Shown: positions 17,486 to 26,348 of the stretch, piece after piece | How the letters are laid out: each line of letters begins with the position of its first letter | How positions within the stretch are numbered: position 1 is the first letter of the stretch | Source: Zobellia roscoffensis | Lineage (GTDB): Bacteria; Bacteroidota; Bacteroidia; Flavobacteriales; Flavobacteriaceae | Direction: 5' to 3' | Assembly (NCBI RefSeq): GCF_015330165.1 | Contig: NZ_JADDXT010000002.1 | Span: 2,631,646 to 2,695,645, forward strand | DNA: 64,000 nt | Notes under the pieces: model-generated | Seen by the model: the letters and a program-made list of their open reading frames with translations, nothing else | Databases searched by the model: none | What the model was told of the DNA's origin: nothing | Made by a program: the position numbers and the translations under genes

Positions 17486-17953
17486 ATGAGTGAATTTATA
17501 ACCAGGAGAGCGTTATTAGACGATTTAGATACATTGCAAGAATTTGAGCAAGGTATCATCGCTTTTGAGCGACCGTATGACCCAACGCTTAAGCCAGATC
17601 CAATTAGTTACTATGATTTGGGGGAGCTGATAAAAAGTGATACAGCCGAGGTTGTTGTTGTTGAATCTGATGGGTGTTTAGTAGCATCTGGCTATGCCAA
17701 AATTAGACCTGCCAAACCCTACCTGAATCATGAAAATTATAGTTATTTGGGGTTTATGTATACGCATCCGGATTTTAGGGGAAAGGGGCTTAATAAGAGG
17801 ATCGTAAATACTTTAAAGGATTGGTCCGTCTCCAAGGGTATTACGGAAATACGCCTTACCGTTTATGATGAAAACCATGGAGCTATTAAAGCCTATGAAA
17901 AAGCAGGTTTTAAGAAGCACATTATTGAGATGCGAATTGTTGATTTAAAGTAG
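17486..17953 (+). CDS. GNAT family N-acetyltransferase
   Basis: 155 residues. The acetyl-CoA binding motif A is visible as LGFMYTHPDFRGKGLNKRI at about 91-109 (R-G-K-G-L), followed by motif B-like NHGAIKAYEKAGF at 131-143. Length and layout are typical for a single-domain GNAT enzyme acting on an amine substrate in the cytoplasm; the substrate is unknown. It is divergent from the methyltransferase and sits 56 bp before the kynureninase gene, which has its own promoter-like box. Confidence 0.82.
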   Translation: MSEFITRRALLDDLDTLQEFEQGIIAFERPYDPTLKPDPISYYDLGELIKSDTAEVVVVESDGCLVASGYAKIRPAKPYLNHENYSYLGFMYTHPDFRGKGLNKRIVNTLKDWSVSKGITEIRLTVYDENHGAIKAYEKAGFKKHIIEMRIVDLK

Positions 17954-17966
17954 CGGAGCAATAGCT

Positions 17967-17995
17967 TTAATATCCCTACCGAAATTGTATTTTTG
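17967..17995 (+). promoter_or_regulatory. Promoter candidate for kynU
   Basis: TATTTTTG at 17988-17995 matches TAnnTTTG, with TTTA at 17967-17970 in the -33 position (17 bp spacer). The ATG follows 14 bp downstream. Confidence 0.5.
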
Positions 17996-18009
17996 AAAAA
18001 AAGACCTTT

Positions 18010-19281
18010 ATGAAATTCGAGAACACCTTAGAGTTTGCCCAAAAACTGGATTCTGAAGATAAATTGCGAAGCTATCGCGATGAATTTTACTTTCCGAAAG
18101 TAAATGGTAAGCAGGTTATTTATTTTACAGGGAACTCTCTTGGATTACAACCCAAACGAACTCAAAAGTTTGTGGATGAGGTTATGACCGATTGGAAGGA
18201 TCTTGCGGTAGAAGGTCATTTTCACTCGGATAAACCGTGGTGGGATTATCACGAGCAATTAGCGGCTCCCTTGGCCAAAGTAGTAGGAGCAAAGACGGAG
18301 GAAGTATCCGTAATGAATACGCTTACAGTGAACCTTCATCTTTTGATGGTTACTTTTTATAGGCCTACGGCCAAACGTTATAAAATTCTTTGTGAAGAGA
18401 AAGCATTTCCATCTGATCAGTATATGCTGCAAAGTCAAGTGAGACATCATGGCCTAAATCCTGATGATGCTTTGGTAGAGGTGAAAAAAAGAGAAGGTGA
18501 AAACTTCTGGCGTACCGAAGATGTTTTAGAAAAAATAAACGAAATAGGAGATGAATTGGCCTTGGTACTCATAGGGGGAGTAAACTATTATAATGGTCAG
18601 GTTTTTGACATGAAAACCATTACCAAAGCAGGTAAGGCTGTTGGTGCCAATGTAGGTTGGGATTTGGCCCATGGTGCAGGTAATATAGAATTGAAATTGC
18701 ACGACTGGGGCGCAGATTTTGCTGCTTGGTGTAGTTATAAATACATGAATAGTGGGCCTGGAAATGCTTCTGGGATTTTTATTCATGAGCGCTATTTGAA
18801 TCAGAAAGATATTTCCAGGTTTGAAGGTTGGTGGGGAACTAAAAAGGAAACACGGTTTTTAATGAAACCAGAATTTGAACCCATGGAGAATGCAGATGCT
18901 TGGCAGTTAAGCAATCCACCGGTACTGTCCGTTGCCCCTTATTTGGCTTCGTTGGAAATGTTTGAAGAAGTGGGTATGGATGCTTTGATAGCAAAAAGAG
19001 ATCTTATAGTTGCGTATCTAGAGTTTGTTCTCCATGAAATAGATGCAGAAATGGAGGGCACTACTTTTGAAATCATTACGCCTGAGGACAGGGGTACGCA
19101 GTTATCCGTTTTTCTTCACGGACAAGGAAAGCCACTTTTTGATTATTTAATGGAAAATGGAGTTATCACAGATTGGCGTGAACCAAATGTGATTCGTTTG
19201 GCACCAGCACCTTTTTACTGCTCTTATGAAGATATGTATCGGTTTGGTCAAATCTTAAAAGAGGGTATTAAAACAATATAA
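18010..19281 (+). CDS. kynU: Kynureninase
   Basis: 423 residues, the usual length. This PLP-dependent hydrolase splits kynurenine or 3-hydroxykynurenine into anthranilate or 3-hydroxyanthranilate plus alanine. Visible features are YFTGNSLGLQP near the N-terminus (38-48), the VNLHLLM and PSDQYM segments that shape the cofactor site, the cofactor aspartate D218 in WDLAHGAGN, and the lysine that binds PLP, K244, in CSYKYMNSGPG. It works directly after kynurenine 3-monooxygenase, encoded at 27214-28554. Tryptophan dioxygenase and the 3-hydroxyanthranilate dioxygenase are not in the window. Cytoplasmic; monocistronic by layout. Confidence 0.95.
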   Translation: MKFENTLEFAQKLDSEDKLRSYRDEFYFPKVNGKQVIYFTGNSLGLQPKRTQKFVDEVMTDWKDLAVEGHFHSDKPWWDYHEQLAAPLAKVVGAKTEEVSVMNTLTVNLHLLMVTFYRPTAKRYKILCEEKAFPSDQYMLQSQVRHHGLNPDDALVEVKKREGENFWRTEDVLEKINEIGDELALVLIGGVNYYNGQVFDMKTITKAGKAVGANVGWDLAHGAGNIELKLHDWGADFAAWCSYKYMNSGPGNASGIFIHERYLNQKDISRFEGWWGTKKETRFLMKPEFEPMENADAWQLSNPPVLSVAPYLASLEMFEEVGMDALIAKRDLIVAYLEFVLHEIDAEMEGTTFEIITPEDRGTQLSVFLHGQGKPLFDYLMENGVITDWREPNVIRLAPAPFYCSYEDMYRFGQILKEGIKTI

Positions 19282-19369
19282 ATCCTATTTCTTTCAATTT
19301 ATACTTTTCCCCCAATTCTATTGGGATGGGGAGAGATTTGTCAATTTTCAACTTTTTTAGTTAGTGTAT

Positions 19370-19397
19370 TTCGTCGATAATATAGACCATTCGTCGA
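19370..19397 (+). promoter_or_regulatory. Direct repeat TTCGTCGA x2 upstream of the astacin-like gene
   Basis: Two identical octamers at 19370-19377 and 19390-19397, centre distance 20 bp, about 75 bp before the ATG at 19473. Period and symmetry fit a dimeric regulator binding one face of the helix (LytTR-type sites have similar spacing). No regulator is identified. Confidence 0.4.
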
Positions 19398-19472
19398 CTA
19401 TTTTGATGGTCAATCCCGTACATAAAGAGTAAGTTTTAGCCCCAAAACTTAATTGAACACTAAATTTAAAAA

Positions 19473-20528
19473 ATGAAAAACAAGAAATTCCCTACTTCAC
19501 TTATGCTTTTAATGGCAGTTTGTACATTGGTAATTGTCTCCTGCTCCAATGATACTACTGAACTTGAAGCCGAAACTTCCGTAGTCCCCCAAACGGAAGT
19601 TCCGGCAGATCAAGGTACAGAATTTGTCACTAAATATTTTATGGGTGATGCGGTTCAGGTGAAATTAGAAGCAGATGGAACCTATAGTCTTGCCGGTACA
19701 GATACACGCTTATTTGAAGACCAACTTTCAGATTCTGCAGATTCCTATAATCCAAATCCCGTTCCAGGTGAAGAGCTGTCAGCCTTAGCTTTGGGTGGTG
19801 GCGTTAGAAAATGGACAGACAATACCGTTTACTACGTAATTGATGGTTTAAGTTCTAGCGTTCGTAGTGAACTACAAAAGTCTTTTGACGAATGGTCCAA
19901 TAAAACCAATGTTACTTTTAAGGAACGTACCAATCAATCTAACTATGTAACTATATCTTCTTCTGGTTCAAATAGTAATTCTGGAGTGGCTACTTTGGGT
20001 ATGTATAATTCCCGTGGCTATATTCAATTAGGAACCCGAGCTACTGCAGTAGTTATTATTCATGAATTGGGTCATACCTTGGGATATATTCATGAGCAGA
20101 ACAGGTCAGATAGAGATAATCATATTATCATCAGAACCGAGAATATACAATCTAATGCACAAGACCAGTTTTATAAGAGTAGTTCCGCAACGTTCTTAAC
20201 AGGCTCTTTTGATGTCAATTCTATTATGATGTACGGCAGTTATACCTTCAGTAAAAATGGACAGCCTACTATTACTGATCTTAGTGGAAATATATTACCG
20301 CAGCGGCAAGCCCGTTTGTCTTCATTGGATATTCAAGGAACTAATGCGGCCTATCCTTCTGCAAATGGTGGAGGTGGTAACCCTGACCCGGAACCTGAGA
20401 ATTTATGTGATACAGCTCCTAATTATTCATCAAGCAAAAGTTATAGTGTAGGAGATTATGTGCTGTACTATGGCCGTTTGTATCAACGGGATTATACCCG
20501 CTGGAACTACATTGAAAATTGTAATTAA
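19473..20528 (+). CDS. Astacin-like (M12A) zinc metallopeptidase lipoprotein with C-terminal carbohydrate-binding module
   Basis: 351 residues. A lipoprotein signal ends in LVIVSC at residues 19-24, so the protein is likely outer-membrane anchored. A propeptide-like region (25-105) precedes the catalytic domain. The zinc motif is H197-E-L-G-H201-x5-H207-E208, and the Met-turn is SIMMY at 250-254, both as in astacins. After a Gly/Asn/Pro linker (about 299-310) the last 40 residues resemble a type 5/12 (chitin-binding type 3) module: SYSVGDYVLYYGRLYQ with aromatic residues around it. It should cleave proteins at the cell surface and may bind polysaccharide. It has its own terminator. Confidence 0.88.
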   Translation: MKNKKFPTSLMLLMAVCTLVIVSCSNDTTELEAETSVVPQTEVPADQGTEFVTKYFMGDAVQVKLEADGTYSLAGTDTRLFEDQLSDSADSYNPNPVPGEELSALALGGGVRKWTDNTVYYVIDGLSSSVRSELQKSFDEWSNKTNVTFKERTNQSNYVTISSSGSNSNSGVATLGMYNSRGYIQLGTRATAVVIIHELGHTLGYIHEQNRSDRDNHIIIRTENIQSNAQDQFYKSSSATFLTGSFDVNSIMMYGSYTFSKNGQPTITDLSGNILPQRQARLSSLDIQGTNAAYPSANGGGGNPDPEPENLCDTAPNYSSSKSYSVGDYVLYYGRLYQRDYTRWNYIENCN

Positions 20529-20581
20529 ACACCGATCTGGGGTTAAAATAGGGCTGAGTATCGCTCATTACAAATTAAGGA

Positions 20582-20609
20582 AGACCATCTTAAAAAGGTG
20601 GTCTTTTTT
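20582..20609 (+). terminator. Terminator after the astacin-like gene
   Basis: AGACCATCTT (20582-20591) pairs with AAGGTGGTCT (20595-20604) with one G-T wobble, followed by a T-run through 20609. Confidence 0.8.
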
Positions 20610-20657
20610 CATTTTCGGACAGAGGTATTTAAATTACCTTCGTATGAAACATGTAGT

Positions 20658-21815
20658 ATGAAATCGTTACGTCTCATTCTGACCAATTCCCGTTATTTTG
20701 GAGCGGCTTGGGTCTTTGCCAGTATAAATATCCTTTTTGGTACTTGGGCTATTTATATTCCAGCAGTTAAAGAACAACTTCAGATAGATAAATCGCAATT
20801 AGGTCTAGCTATATTTTTTCTTTCGCTTGGTGTATTTACGGTATTTCCATTGGCTTCTTCTATTATTAATAGAATAGGGGTAGGGCGTGCTACTTGGTAT
20901 GGAGTTATTCTTAGTAGTATAGCGGCTCTTTTACCCTTGTTGGCACCTAGTTATTATACGTTAATGGCAGCATTGTTCTTACTTGGGGCCTCCAATGGTT
21001 TTACGGATATTTCCATGAATACATTGGTGACTGAACTAGAAAAAGAAGACAAGAAAAGTTTTATGAGTGCTGCTCACGGATTTTTTAGTTTGGGAGGTGT
21101 ATTGGCTGGGCTAGGAAGCTTTCTCATAGGCCCGCTTAGTAATCCGCCTTTACATATGTTAATTGCAGTTGTACTGGTTTTGGGTGTTAATTTTATTTTC
21201 CATGGAAAGTATAAAAAAGTGGTTGCCGCAGTGGAAGAAAAAGAAGCGTTTAGCTTAAAGCTTTTTAAACCGATGTTGTTTTTGGGACTTATTTCATTTG
21301 TTGCCATGGGAAGCGAAGGGGCTATCGTAGATTGGAGCGGACTTTACTTAAAAGAGATAAGTTTGGCACCAGAAGTATTGTGGGGAGCCGGGTTTTTGGG
21401 ATTTCAAGTTACCATGACTTTGGGGCGGTTTTTGGGTGATGGTATTAGTGAAAAAATAGGTTCAGTAAAAATGGTAACCTTTGCAGCCGTATTGGTGTTA
21501 ATTGGGTATGTTATGGTATTGAGCACCGAAACCTATATGGCTATTTCTGGTTTTGCTTTAAGCGGACTCGGTTTTTCCGTAATGGTGCCAGAAGTATTTA
21601 GAATTGGTGGAAAAGTAAAAGGAGTGGATTCTTCGCAGAGTGTATCGTTTATAGCGGGCACGGGTTACGCCGGCTTTTTAGTAGCCCCTCCAATCCTAGG
21701 ATTTATAGCAGATGGTTTTTCGCTAAAAACCTGTTTTTTTGTATTATTTGCTTGTGCCCTTTTGGTTTTGGCGGCTACATTTAAGCTGAAGCGAAACAGT
21801 AGAAAAGCTTCGTAA
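20658..21815 (+). CDS. Major facilitator superfamily transporter
   Basis: 385 residues from the ATG at 20658. An earlier in-frame start at 20598 lies within the preceding terminator and adds a hydrophilic stretch, so it is rejected. About 12 membrane helices are visible, with charged loops between helices 6 and 7 (KKVVAAVEEKEAF). The start FGAAWVFASINILFGTW and the NGFTDISMNTLVTELE segment resemble the fucose/sugar MFS branch and YbjJ-like exporters. The substrate is not known. The stop codon directly abuts the stop of the convergent lipoprotein gene. Confidence 0.82.
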   Translation: MKSLRLILTNSRYFGAAWVFASINILFGTWAIYIPAVKEQLQIDKSQLGLAIFFLSLGVFTVFPLASSIINRIGVGRATWYGVILSSIAALLPLLAPSYYTLMAALFLLGASNGFTDISMNTLVTELEKEDKKSFMSAAHGFFSLGGVLAGLGSFLIGPLSNPPLHMLIAVVLVLGVNFIFHGKYKKVVAAVEEKEAFSLKLFKPMLFLGLISFVAMGSEGAIVDWSGLYLKEISLAPEVLWGAGFLGFQVTMTLGRFLGDGISEKIGSVKMVTFAAVLVLIGYVMVLSTETYMAISGFALSGLGFSVMVPEVFRIGGKVKGVDSSQSVSFIAGTGYAGFLVAPPILGFIADGFSLKTCFFVLFACALLVLAATFKLKRNSRKAS

Positions 21816-22496
21816 TTAGTTTGTTTTTACTTCAATATTGGTAAAATAAAGTTTAAAACTTCCATCTTCATTTTGATGCATTTTGGCAATTTTAAGTCCG
21901 CCTGATTCGGTATAATCTTCCCAGGTGGTAGTCATTGACGGTTCTTCTTGATTCCCTTTTCTAAAGACCCATTCTTTGACTAGATAATCATCTCCAAAAT
22001 AAAAGTCATAGGCATCACCAGGGGTATAGCCGCCTTCTTGCTTGTAAATGACCGTTAATTTTTGCATTGGTGTTTTGCTAATAGGAGCCTCCGCATTTGG
22101 GGTAAGTTCGTTGGTACTTCCGTTTTTATCCCATAAAATATTGATAGGGGCTATGAGCCAATATTTGTCGTTTATGAACCCACCGTTGGTTTTGTAAGCC
22201 GTACTGTCCATATCGCTTCTGTTGTACGTTAGAACTTCATCTGCGCTTATAGCAGTTACTTGGTTCTTTTTTGGATGCCAAACCCAAGTACGCTCAAAAT
22301 GAGATGTATCTCTATCTACATTAAAAGTGAATTTTAGCTCCTCAACTTTATTCCAATTTTCATACCCGTTGGCATAGGCGATTTTTTCTAGGATAGTCAG
22401 CTCTTTTTCGGGTTGAGGTGCCTCCGTTTTCTTGGTCTCTTTACAGCTGATAAAAAGAATTGTAAAAAGAATACATGTGGAAAAGTACTTTGCCAT
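21816..22496 (-). CDS. Lipoprotein, DUF6503-like
   Basis: 226 residues from the ATG at 22496; an upstream in-frame ATG at 22514 would bury the lipobox. The lipobox is LFISC at about 13-17. The mature part is a beta-rich domain with NGYENWNKVEELKFTFNVDR, FINDKYWLIAPINILWD and GDAYDFYFGDD, which I recall from the DUF6503 group of flavobacterial lipoproteins. No catalytic residues are evident. Probably anchored in the envelope and monocistronic. Confidence 0.7.
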   Translation of the reverse strand: MAKYFSTCILFTILFISCKETKKTEAPQPEKELTILEKIAYANGYENWNKVEELKFTFNVDRDTSHFERTWVWHPKKNQVTAISADEVLTYNRSDMDSTAYKTNGGFINDKYWLIAPINILWDKNGSTNELTPNAEAPISKTPMQKLTVIYKQEGGYTPGDAYDFYFGDDYLVKEWVFRKGNQEEPSMTTTWEDYTESGGLKIAKMHQNEDGSFKLYFTNIEVKTN

Positions 22497-22511
22497 AGCT
22501 AGAATTTTTCC

Positions 22512-22519
22512 CAAAGATA
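22512..22519 (-). promoter_or_regulatory. Likely -7 box for the DUF6503-like gene
   Basis: Minus-strand TATCTTTG matches TAnnTTTG, 15 bp upstream of the ATG at 22496. A TTTG (plus-strand CAAA at 22532-22535) is nearer than the usual -33 distance. Confidence 0.4.
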
Positions 22520-22592
22520 GATGGTTTTGTTCAAAGCACGAATTGCAGAGAAAGGCATTACATAAGATTTCTTGAAAAATGAGTGCTACTTT

Positions 22593-23498
22593 CTAAAAAT
22601 AACGAGGAGATTTCATAGCTTTTAACCCTCTATTGAATAATTCATAAATGAGGATGATCTCATGTGTACCACCTGAGTAGGGTCTGAAAGTTGAGGTAGG
22701 TAGGTCATAAGCATATCCAATTCTAAAGGAGTCCGATATGGCATAATCCATTAACACCCCAAAACTATCCGAATCATTAAAGCGATATGAAGCTCCAATC
22801 CAAAATTTTTCATAAAAGAGAAAGTTAGCAGTCACGTCATATGTAGCGGGTGCTCCATTGGTATACTTCATAATTGCCGTAGGCTTGAATTTTGTGGTTT
22901 TACCAATATCAAACACATAACCACCAATGGCGTAATAACTGTTACGTTCCAATGCTACGAATTCGCCATTATTTAAATCGGTATTTAGAATACGAGGGGT
23001 AGAAGCGCCAAAATACCATTTGTTAGAACTTATGTAAATACCAGCTCCCATATTTGGATTCCATTTAGAAAAACCATCAAAAAAGAAGGGGTCACTCTCA
23101 TCTGGAGTTTCTAATTTGTAGTTGGTAACACCACCTTTTAATCCTAAAGCCATGTTTACATTTCTACTTAAAGGAACGGTATATGAGATGTCTGCATAAA
23201 TGTAATTTGTTTTCTCAAACCCCAATTGGTCATTTATATAGGATAGACCAACTCCTACATTGCTAAAGCGTATGGGCGTATGAACGGATAGTGTACTTGT
23301 TGTTGGGTTCCCTTCTATACCGGCCCATTGGTTCCTGTGCAAAGCGGTAGCATTTAATGTTTGTCTGCTGCCTGCATAAGCAGGGTTTATAGACATAGTA
23401 TTATAAATGTATTGTGTAAACTGTGGTAGCTGTTGTGCATTTGAGAAAAAGGCACAGCATATCGCCAAAATTACTAGGTGATTTCTAAGTGCTGTCAT
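22593..23498 (-). CDS. PorP/SprF family type IX secretion outer-membrane protein
   Basis: 301 residues from the ATG at 23498; the longer frame from 23564 overlaps the upstream gene and displaces the signal peptide. The signal peptide ends in FFSNAQ. It is followed by QFTQYIYNTMSINPAYAGSR, the family signature at the mature N-terminus, and a series of beta strands consistent with a small outer-membrane barrel. SprF-like proteins help deliver or anchor the large type B substrate encoded next door, here the gene ending at 23509, just 10 bp upstream. The pair is probably one operon. Confidence 0.9.
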   Translation of the reverse strand: MTALRNHLVILAICCAFFSNAQQLPQFTQYIYNTMSINPAYAGSRQTLNATALHRNQWAGIEGNPTTSTLSVHTPIRFSNVGVGLSYINDQLGFEKTNYIYADISYTVPLSRNVNMALGLKGGVTNYKLETPDESDPFFFDGFSKWNPNMGAGIYISSNKWYFGASTPRILNTDLNNGEFVALERNSYYAIGGYVFDIGKTTKFKPTAIMKYTNGAPATYDVTANFLFYEKFWIGASYRFNDSDSFGVLMDYAISDSFRIGYAYDLPTSTFRPYSGGTHEIILIYELFNRGLKAMKSPRYF

Positions 23499-23508
23499 GG
23501 TTGCCTTT

Positions 23509-25941
23509 TTAGTTAGAGCCAATATAAATGTATCCGTTAACAGGTTTAATTTCATTATTTCCAAACCCGATGATATAGTAATAGGTGCCTGATGAAAGCA
23601 TGCCCGAATTACCTAAAGAGTTTTTAGGAGCAATTCCACTCCAGTCATTAGTGTAATCGCTATTCTCATAGACTATATTGCCCCAACGGTTAAAAACTTT
23701 TAGGTGGTAAGTATAATCACATCCTTCCAATCCGGAAATTTCAAAAATATCGTTAATGCCATCTCCATTGGCTGTTAGGGTTTTAGAAACTACCAGATTT
23801 TCTATGTCACAGGGTAAATCTGCTTCTACAATGATTATTTGTGTATGAACAGTTTCGTTCCTATTATTATCAACAGCAATCCATGTTCTTGTTATTTCAT
23901 AACCAGTAGTACAGTCTCTGTCATTTGATGCGGTTTCGCTAAAAGTTACCTCAGGGTCCATATCACAATTATCCGTAGCGGTTAATACTGCTGCTTCAGG
24001 AATGGAATCACAATCTACGATGATGTCTTCTGGAAGCTCTTCTATGAACGTTGGTGCTTCTTCATCCATGATACATTCATCAGATATAACGGTAATGATT
24101 TGTGTATGGGTAAAAGTATTATTGGCATTATCGGTTGCTGTCCATGTTCTTATTATTTCATACCCTGTTTCACAGTTTCGGTCATTGGTAGCCGTTTCTG
24201 TAAAAGTGGTTGAAGGGTCTGGGTCACAATAATCAATAGCAGTTAAAATAGCCGCGTCAGGAACGCCGTTACAAGGCACTGTAATATCACCCGGGAGGTT
24301 TTCTGCAAACACAGGAGCCTGTACATCTGTAATGCTAATTACTATTGAGGTCGGGTCTCCATTACCAACGCCACATTCATCAAACGTAAATGAACTGTTA
24401 GAGGTCTGTTGGGTCATATTTATTTCGCCCATATACGTCGCCAAAGTTTGGGAATCTGAATTAAAAGTACATGCTGGAATACTAGAGAAATAAGCGTCAT
24501 CCTTAATTCGTACGGCATATTGGATAGTGTATGGTGCACTCGTAACATCTGTATATCCATCTGCTACTTCAAAAGTCAGTTCTCTGGTAGTAGCATTAAA
24601 ATTATAAGTGATTTCATTGGGTAGTGGTTCTACACTTATGAAATCCATTTCTTCAGGTATGGTGGTCGAAAAAGTTAAGTCTCTTATATTATCGTTTCCG
24701 GTATTGGCGACATCTAAATAAATTTGAATGGTTTCTCCTGTACGTGGACTCTCGTCCGAAGCGGTAGCGTACAAATCCAAAGAATTCAATGATGGTTCAT
24801 ATACTTCAACCGCTAATCCTAACAAATATAATCCGTAAGACTCTTGGTCAGACGTCATCCGTAGGGTAGTTGAGGTTTGATTATTTGTAATTAATGAGTT
24901 TCCACTATTATCCAAATTAAACAAGCTGGCATCATAGCCCAAGGTGTTTGAACTTGCAGGTGTACGATCTAAATAATTGGAACCATTAGTGGTAATAGAA
25001 CTATTGAAGAAATTATTTTCTGGCCTCATTGGGGTGCTCAACGGCTCCCATGAGTTAGAAGTATCTAACATTAACAGTTGGTCACGAGGAATACCTCTAT
25101 CGCCTTCAAAAGAACCAATAACCATATTAGCTTTTACATCGCCATTCGGTACGGTTTGAAAACCATCAAAAGTAACGTCAAAATTATTCTCATCTCTTGT
25201 AATATGGGCATAACCGTCAAAAAGCGTGATGTGTTTTTGCGGCATAAGTGGACTTTGCCATACAAAGACTATTTGCCATCCACCGGAAGTACCTGTTCTT
25301 CCACCACCGTGAGAGAGCAATTGTCCTTCCGTAGCTTTTACGTTTGCTACTTGATAGGTGCCAAAAGGGTCGTTTACTCCTTGCACCAAACTGGTAATAT
25401 CTTTAACGCAGATATAAGGGTCGTTTACAAAATGATCATCTCTACCACGGTAAATTACATCATCAGCTGTAAGCGTTGCCTCGTATGTGCTAGACCCGGG
25501 CAACATTAGTTTTACATCATCAAAATTCCAAGAAGGTTCAGTTCCGCCATTTCCGGCAATAGGAGTTCCGGAACCATCAACTTCATATTCTTTATCCGCT
25601 GCTGCCCAATAGAGAAAAACACGTTCTATGGTTAAACATGAACTGCCTGGTGATGGATTGGATAAATTGGCGCTACTGGAATTAAAAGTAGTAGGGTCAC
25701 TATCTATATCAACAAAAACGTTGTCTGAAAAATCATGATTACTGCCGTTTCCGTTATAGGGGTTTGTGGCATGTCTAGAAAGTACATTGTTGGCAACCAT
25801 GGTGAAATCACCAGTTATTGTTTCTGAGTATCTAGGAGTAAATCCTTTCTGAAGTTGCGCATTGGCGGTATTAAATGCCAATGTAAGCATAAGAAGCCCT
25901 AGAGCTCTTATTAGTTTTTTGTTAGGTATAAGTTTCTTCAT
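23509..25941 (-). CDS. Large secreted surface protein with type B type IX secretion domain
   Basis: 810 residues from the ATG at 25941; the TTG-started frame at 25962 is rejected because it lengthens the signal peptide. The signal peptide ends in NTANAQ. Residues about 30-400 resemble a large extracellular domain with GGRTGTSGGWQIVFVW. A DUF11-like beta domain follows (about 400-510). Then come two HYR-like repeats near 540-700, both with NDR-C-x-TGYE and a paired-Cys pattern. The C-terminus (from about 720) starts with TANGDGINDIFEI and ends KPVNGYIYIGSN, a type B sorting domain. Likely an adhesin exported by the type IX system together with the SprF-like protein downstream. Confidence 0.88.
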   Translation of the reverse strand: MKKLIPNKKLIRALGLLMLTLAFNTANAQLQKGFTPRYSETITGDFTMVANNVLSRHATNPYNGNGSNHDFSDNVFVDIDSDPTTFNSSSANLSNPSPGSSCLTIERVFLYWAAADKEYEVDGSGTPIAGNGGTEPSWNFDDVKLMLPGSSTYEATLTADDVIYRGRDDHFVNDPYICVKDITSLVQGVNDPFGTYQVANVKATEGQLLSHGGGRTGTSGGWQIVFVWQSPLMPQKHITLFDGYAHITRDENNFDVTFDGFQTVPNGDVKANMVIGSFEGDRGIPRDQLLMLDTSNSWEPLSTPMRPENNFFNSSITTNGSNYLDRTPASSNTLGYDASLFNLDNSGNSLITNNQTSTTLRMTSDQESYGLYLLGLAVEVYEPSLNSLDLYATASDESPRTGETIQIYLDVANTGNDNIRDLTFSTTIPEEMDFISVEPLPNEITYNFNATTRELTFEVADGYTDVTSAPYTIQYAVRIKDDAYFSSIPACTFNSDSQTLATYMGEINMTQQTSNSSFTFDECGVGNGDPTSIVISITDVQAPVFAENLPGDITVPCNGVPDAAILTAIDYCDPDPSTTFTETATNDRNCETGYEIIRTWTATDNANNTFTHTQIITVISDECIMDEEAPTFIEELPEDIIVDCDSIPEAAVLTATDNCDMDPEVTFSETASNDRDCTTGYEITRTWIAVDNNRNETVHTQIIIVEADLPCDIENLVVSKTLTANGDGINDIFEISGLEGCDYTYHLKVFNRWGNIVYENSDYTNDWSGIAPKNSLGNSGMLSSGTYYYIIGFGNNEIKPVNGYIYIGSN

Positions 25942-26348
25942 AATTATAGGTTTGTCTAACAATCCTCATTGATCGACATATAATCAGAAGCTACAATACG
26001 GTCTTTACCTGTAAAGTTTGTAATGGTGTAATTAAGGTCAAGTTCAATTTGTAGCAACTAGGTTATTTGGGATAAAAAAGTGCTGTAATTTTATAGCATA
26101 CGTTTTGTTTGTTCTTAGCAAAGTTCGTTTAAACTCTTGTTGTTGAGTAGGGTAAACGATGAACGGGTTGTTTTTTCGCCAGCAGTAAGTTTCAATAGAC
26201 GAGTGGTTTATTTATGTCGATAAGTTAAATTGGAGAGCTAAAGACAGGCTGTAAGAAAAAGCGATAAAAGGTAATTGTAGTGATATTAGGTATGGACTAT
26301 TTTGGTACAAATAAATTGTTTAATTTTGGTATGTATAAACAATAGGAA
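25942..26348. other. Divergent intergenic region between surface-protein operon and clpP-like gene
   Basis: The 407 bases hold no gene. The right end carries the clpP promoter. The 10-mer CGATGAACGG at 26157-26166 also occurs upstream of the giant fibre gene. No exact minus-strand -7 box was found for the surface-protein operon. Confidence 0.6.
26301..26328 (+). promoter_or_regulatory. Promoter of the clpP-like gene
   Basis: TTTG at 26301-26304 and TAATTTTG at 26321-26328 match the Bacteroidota -33/-7 consensus with a 16 bp spacer. The ATG is 20 bp downstream, preceded by the purine-rich ataggaa. Confidence 0.65.

Noticed and set aside
19311..19325. CCCAAT/ATTGGG inverted repeat after kynU as terminator
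   Set aside because: A six-bp stem with 3 nt loop and no T-run; too weak to call.
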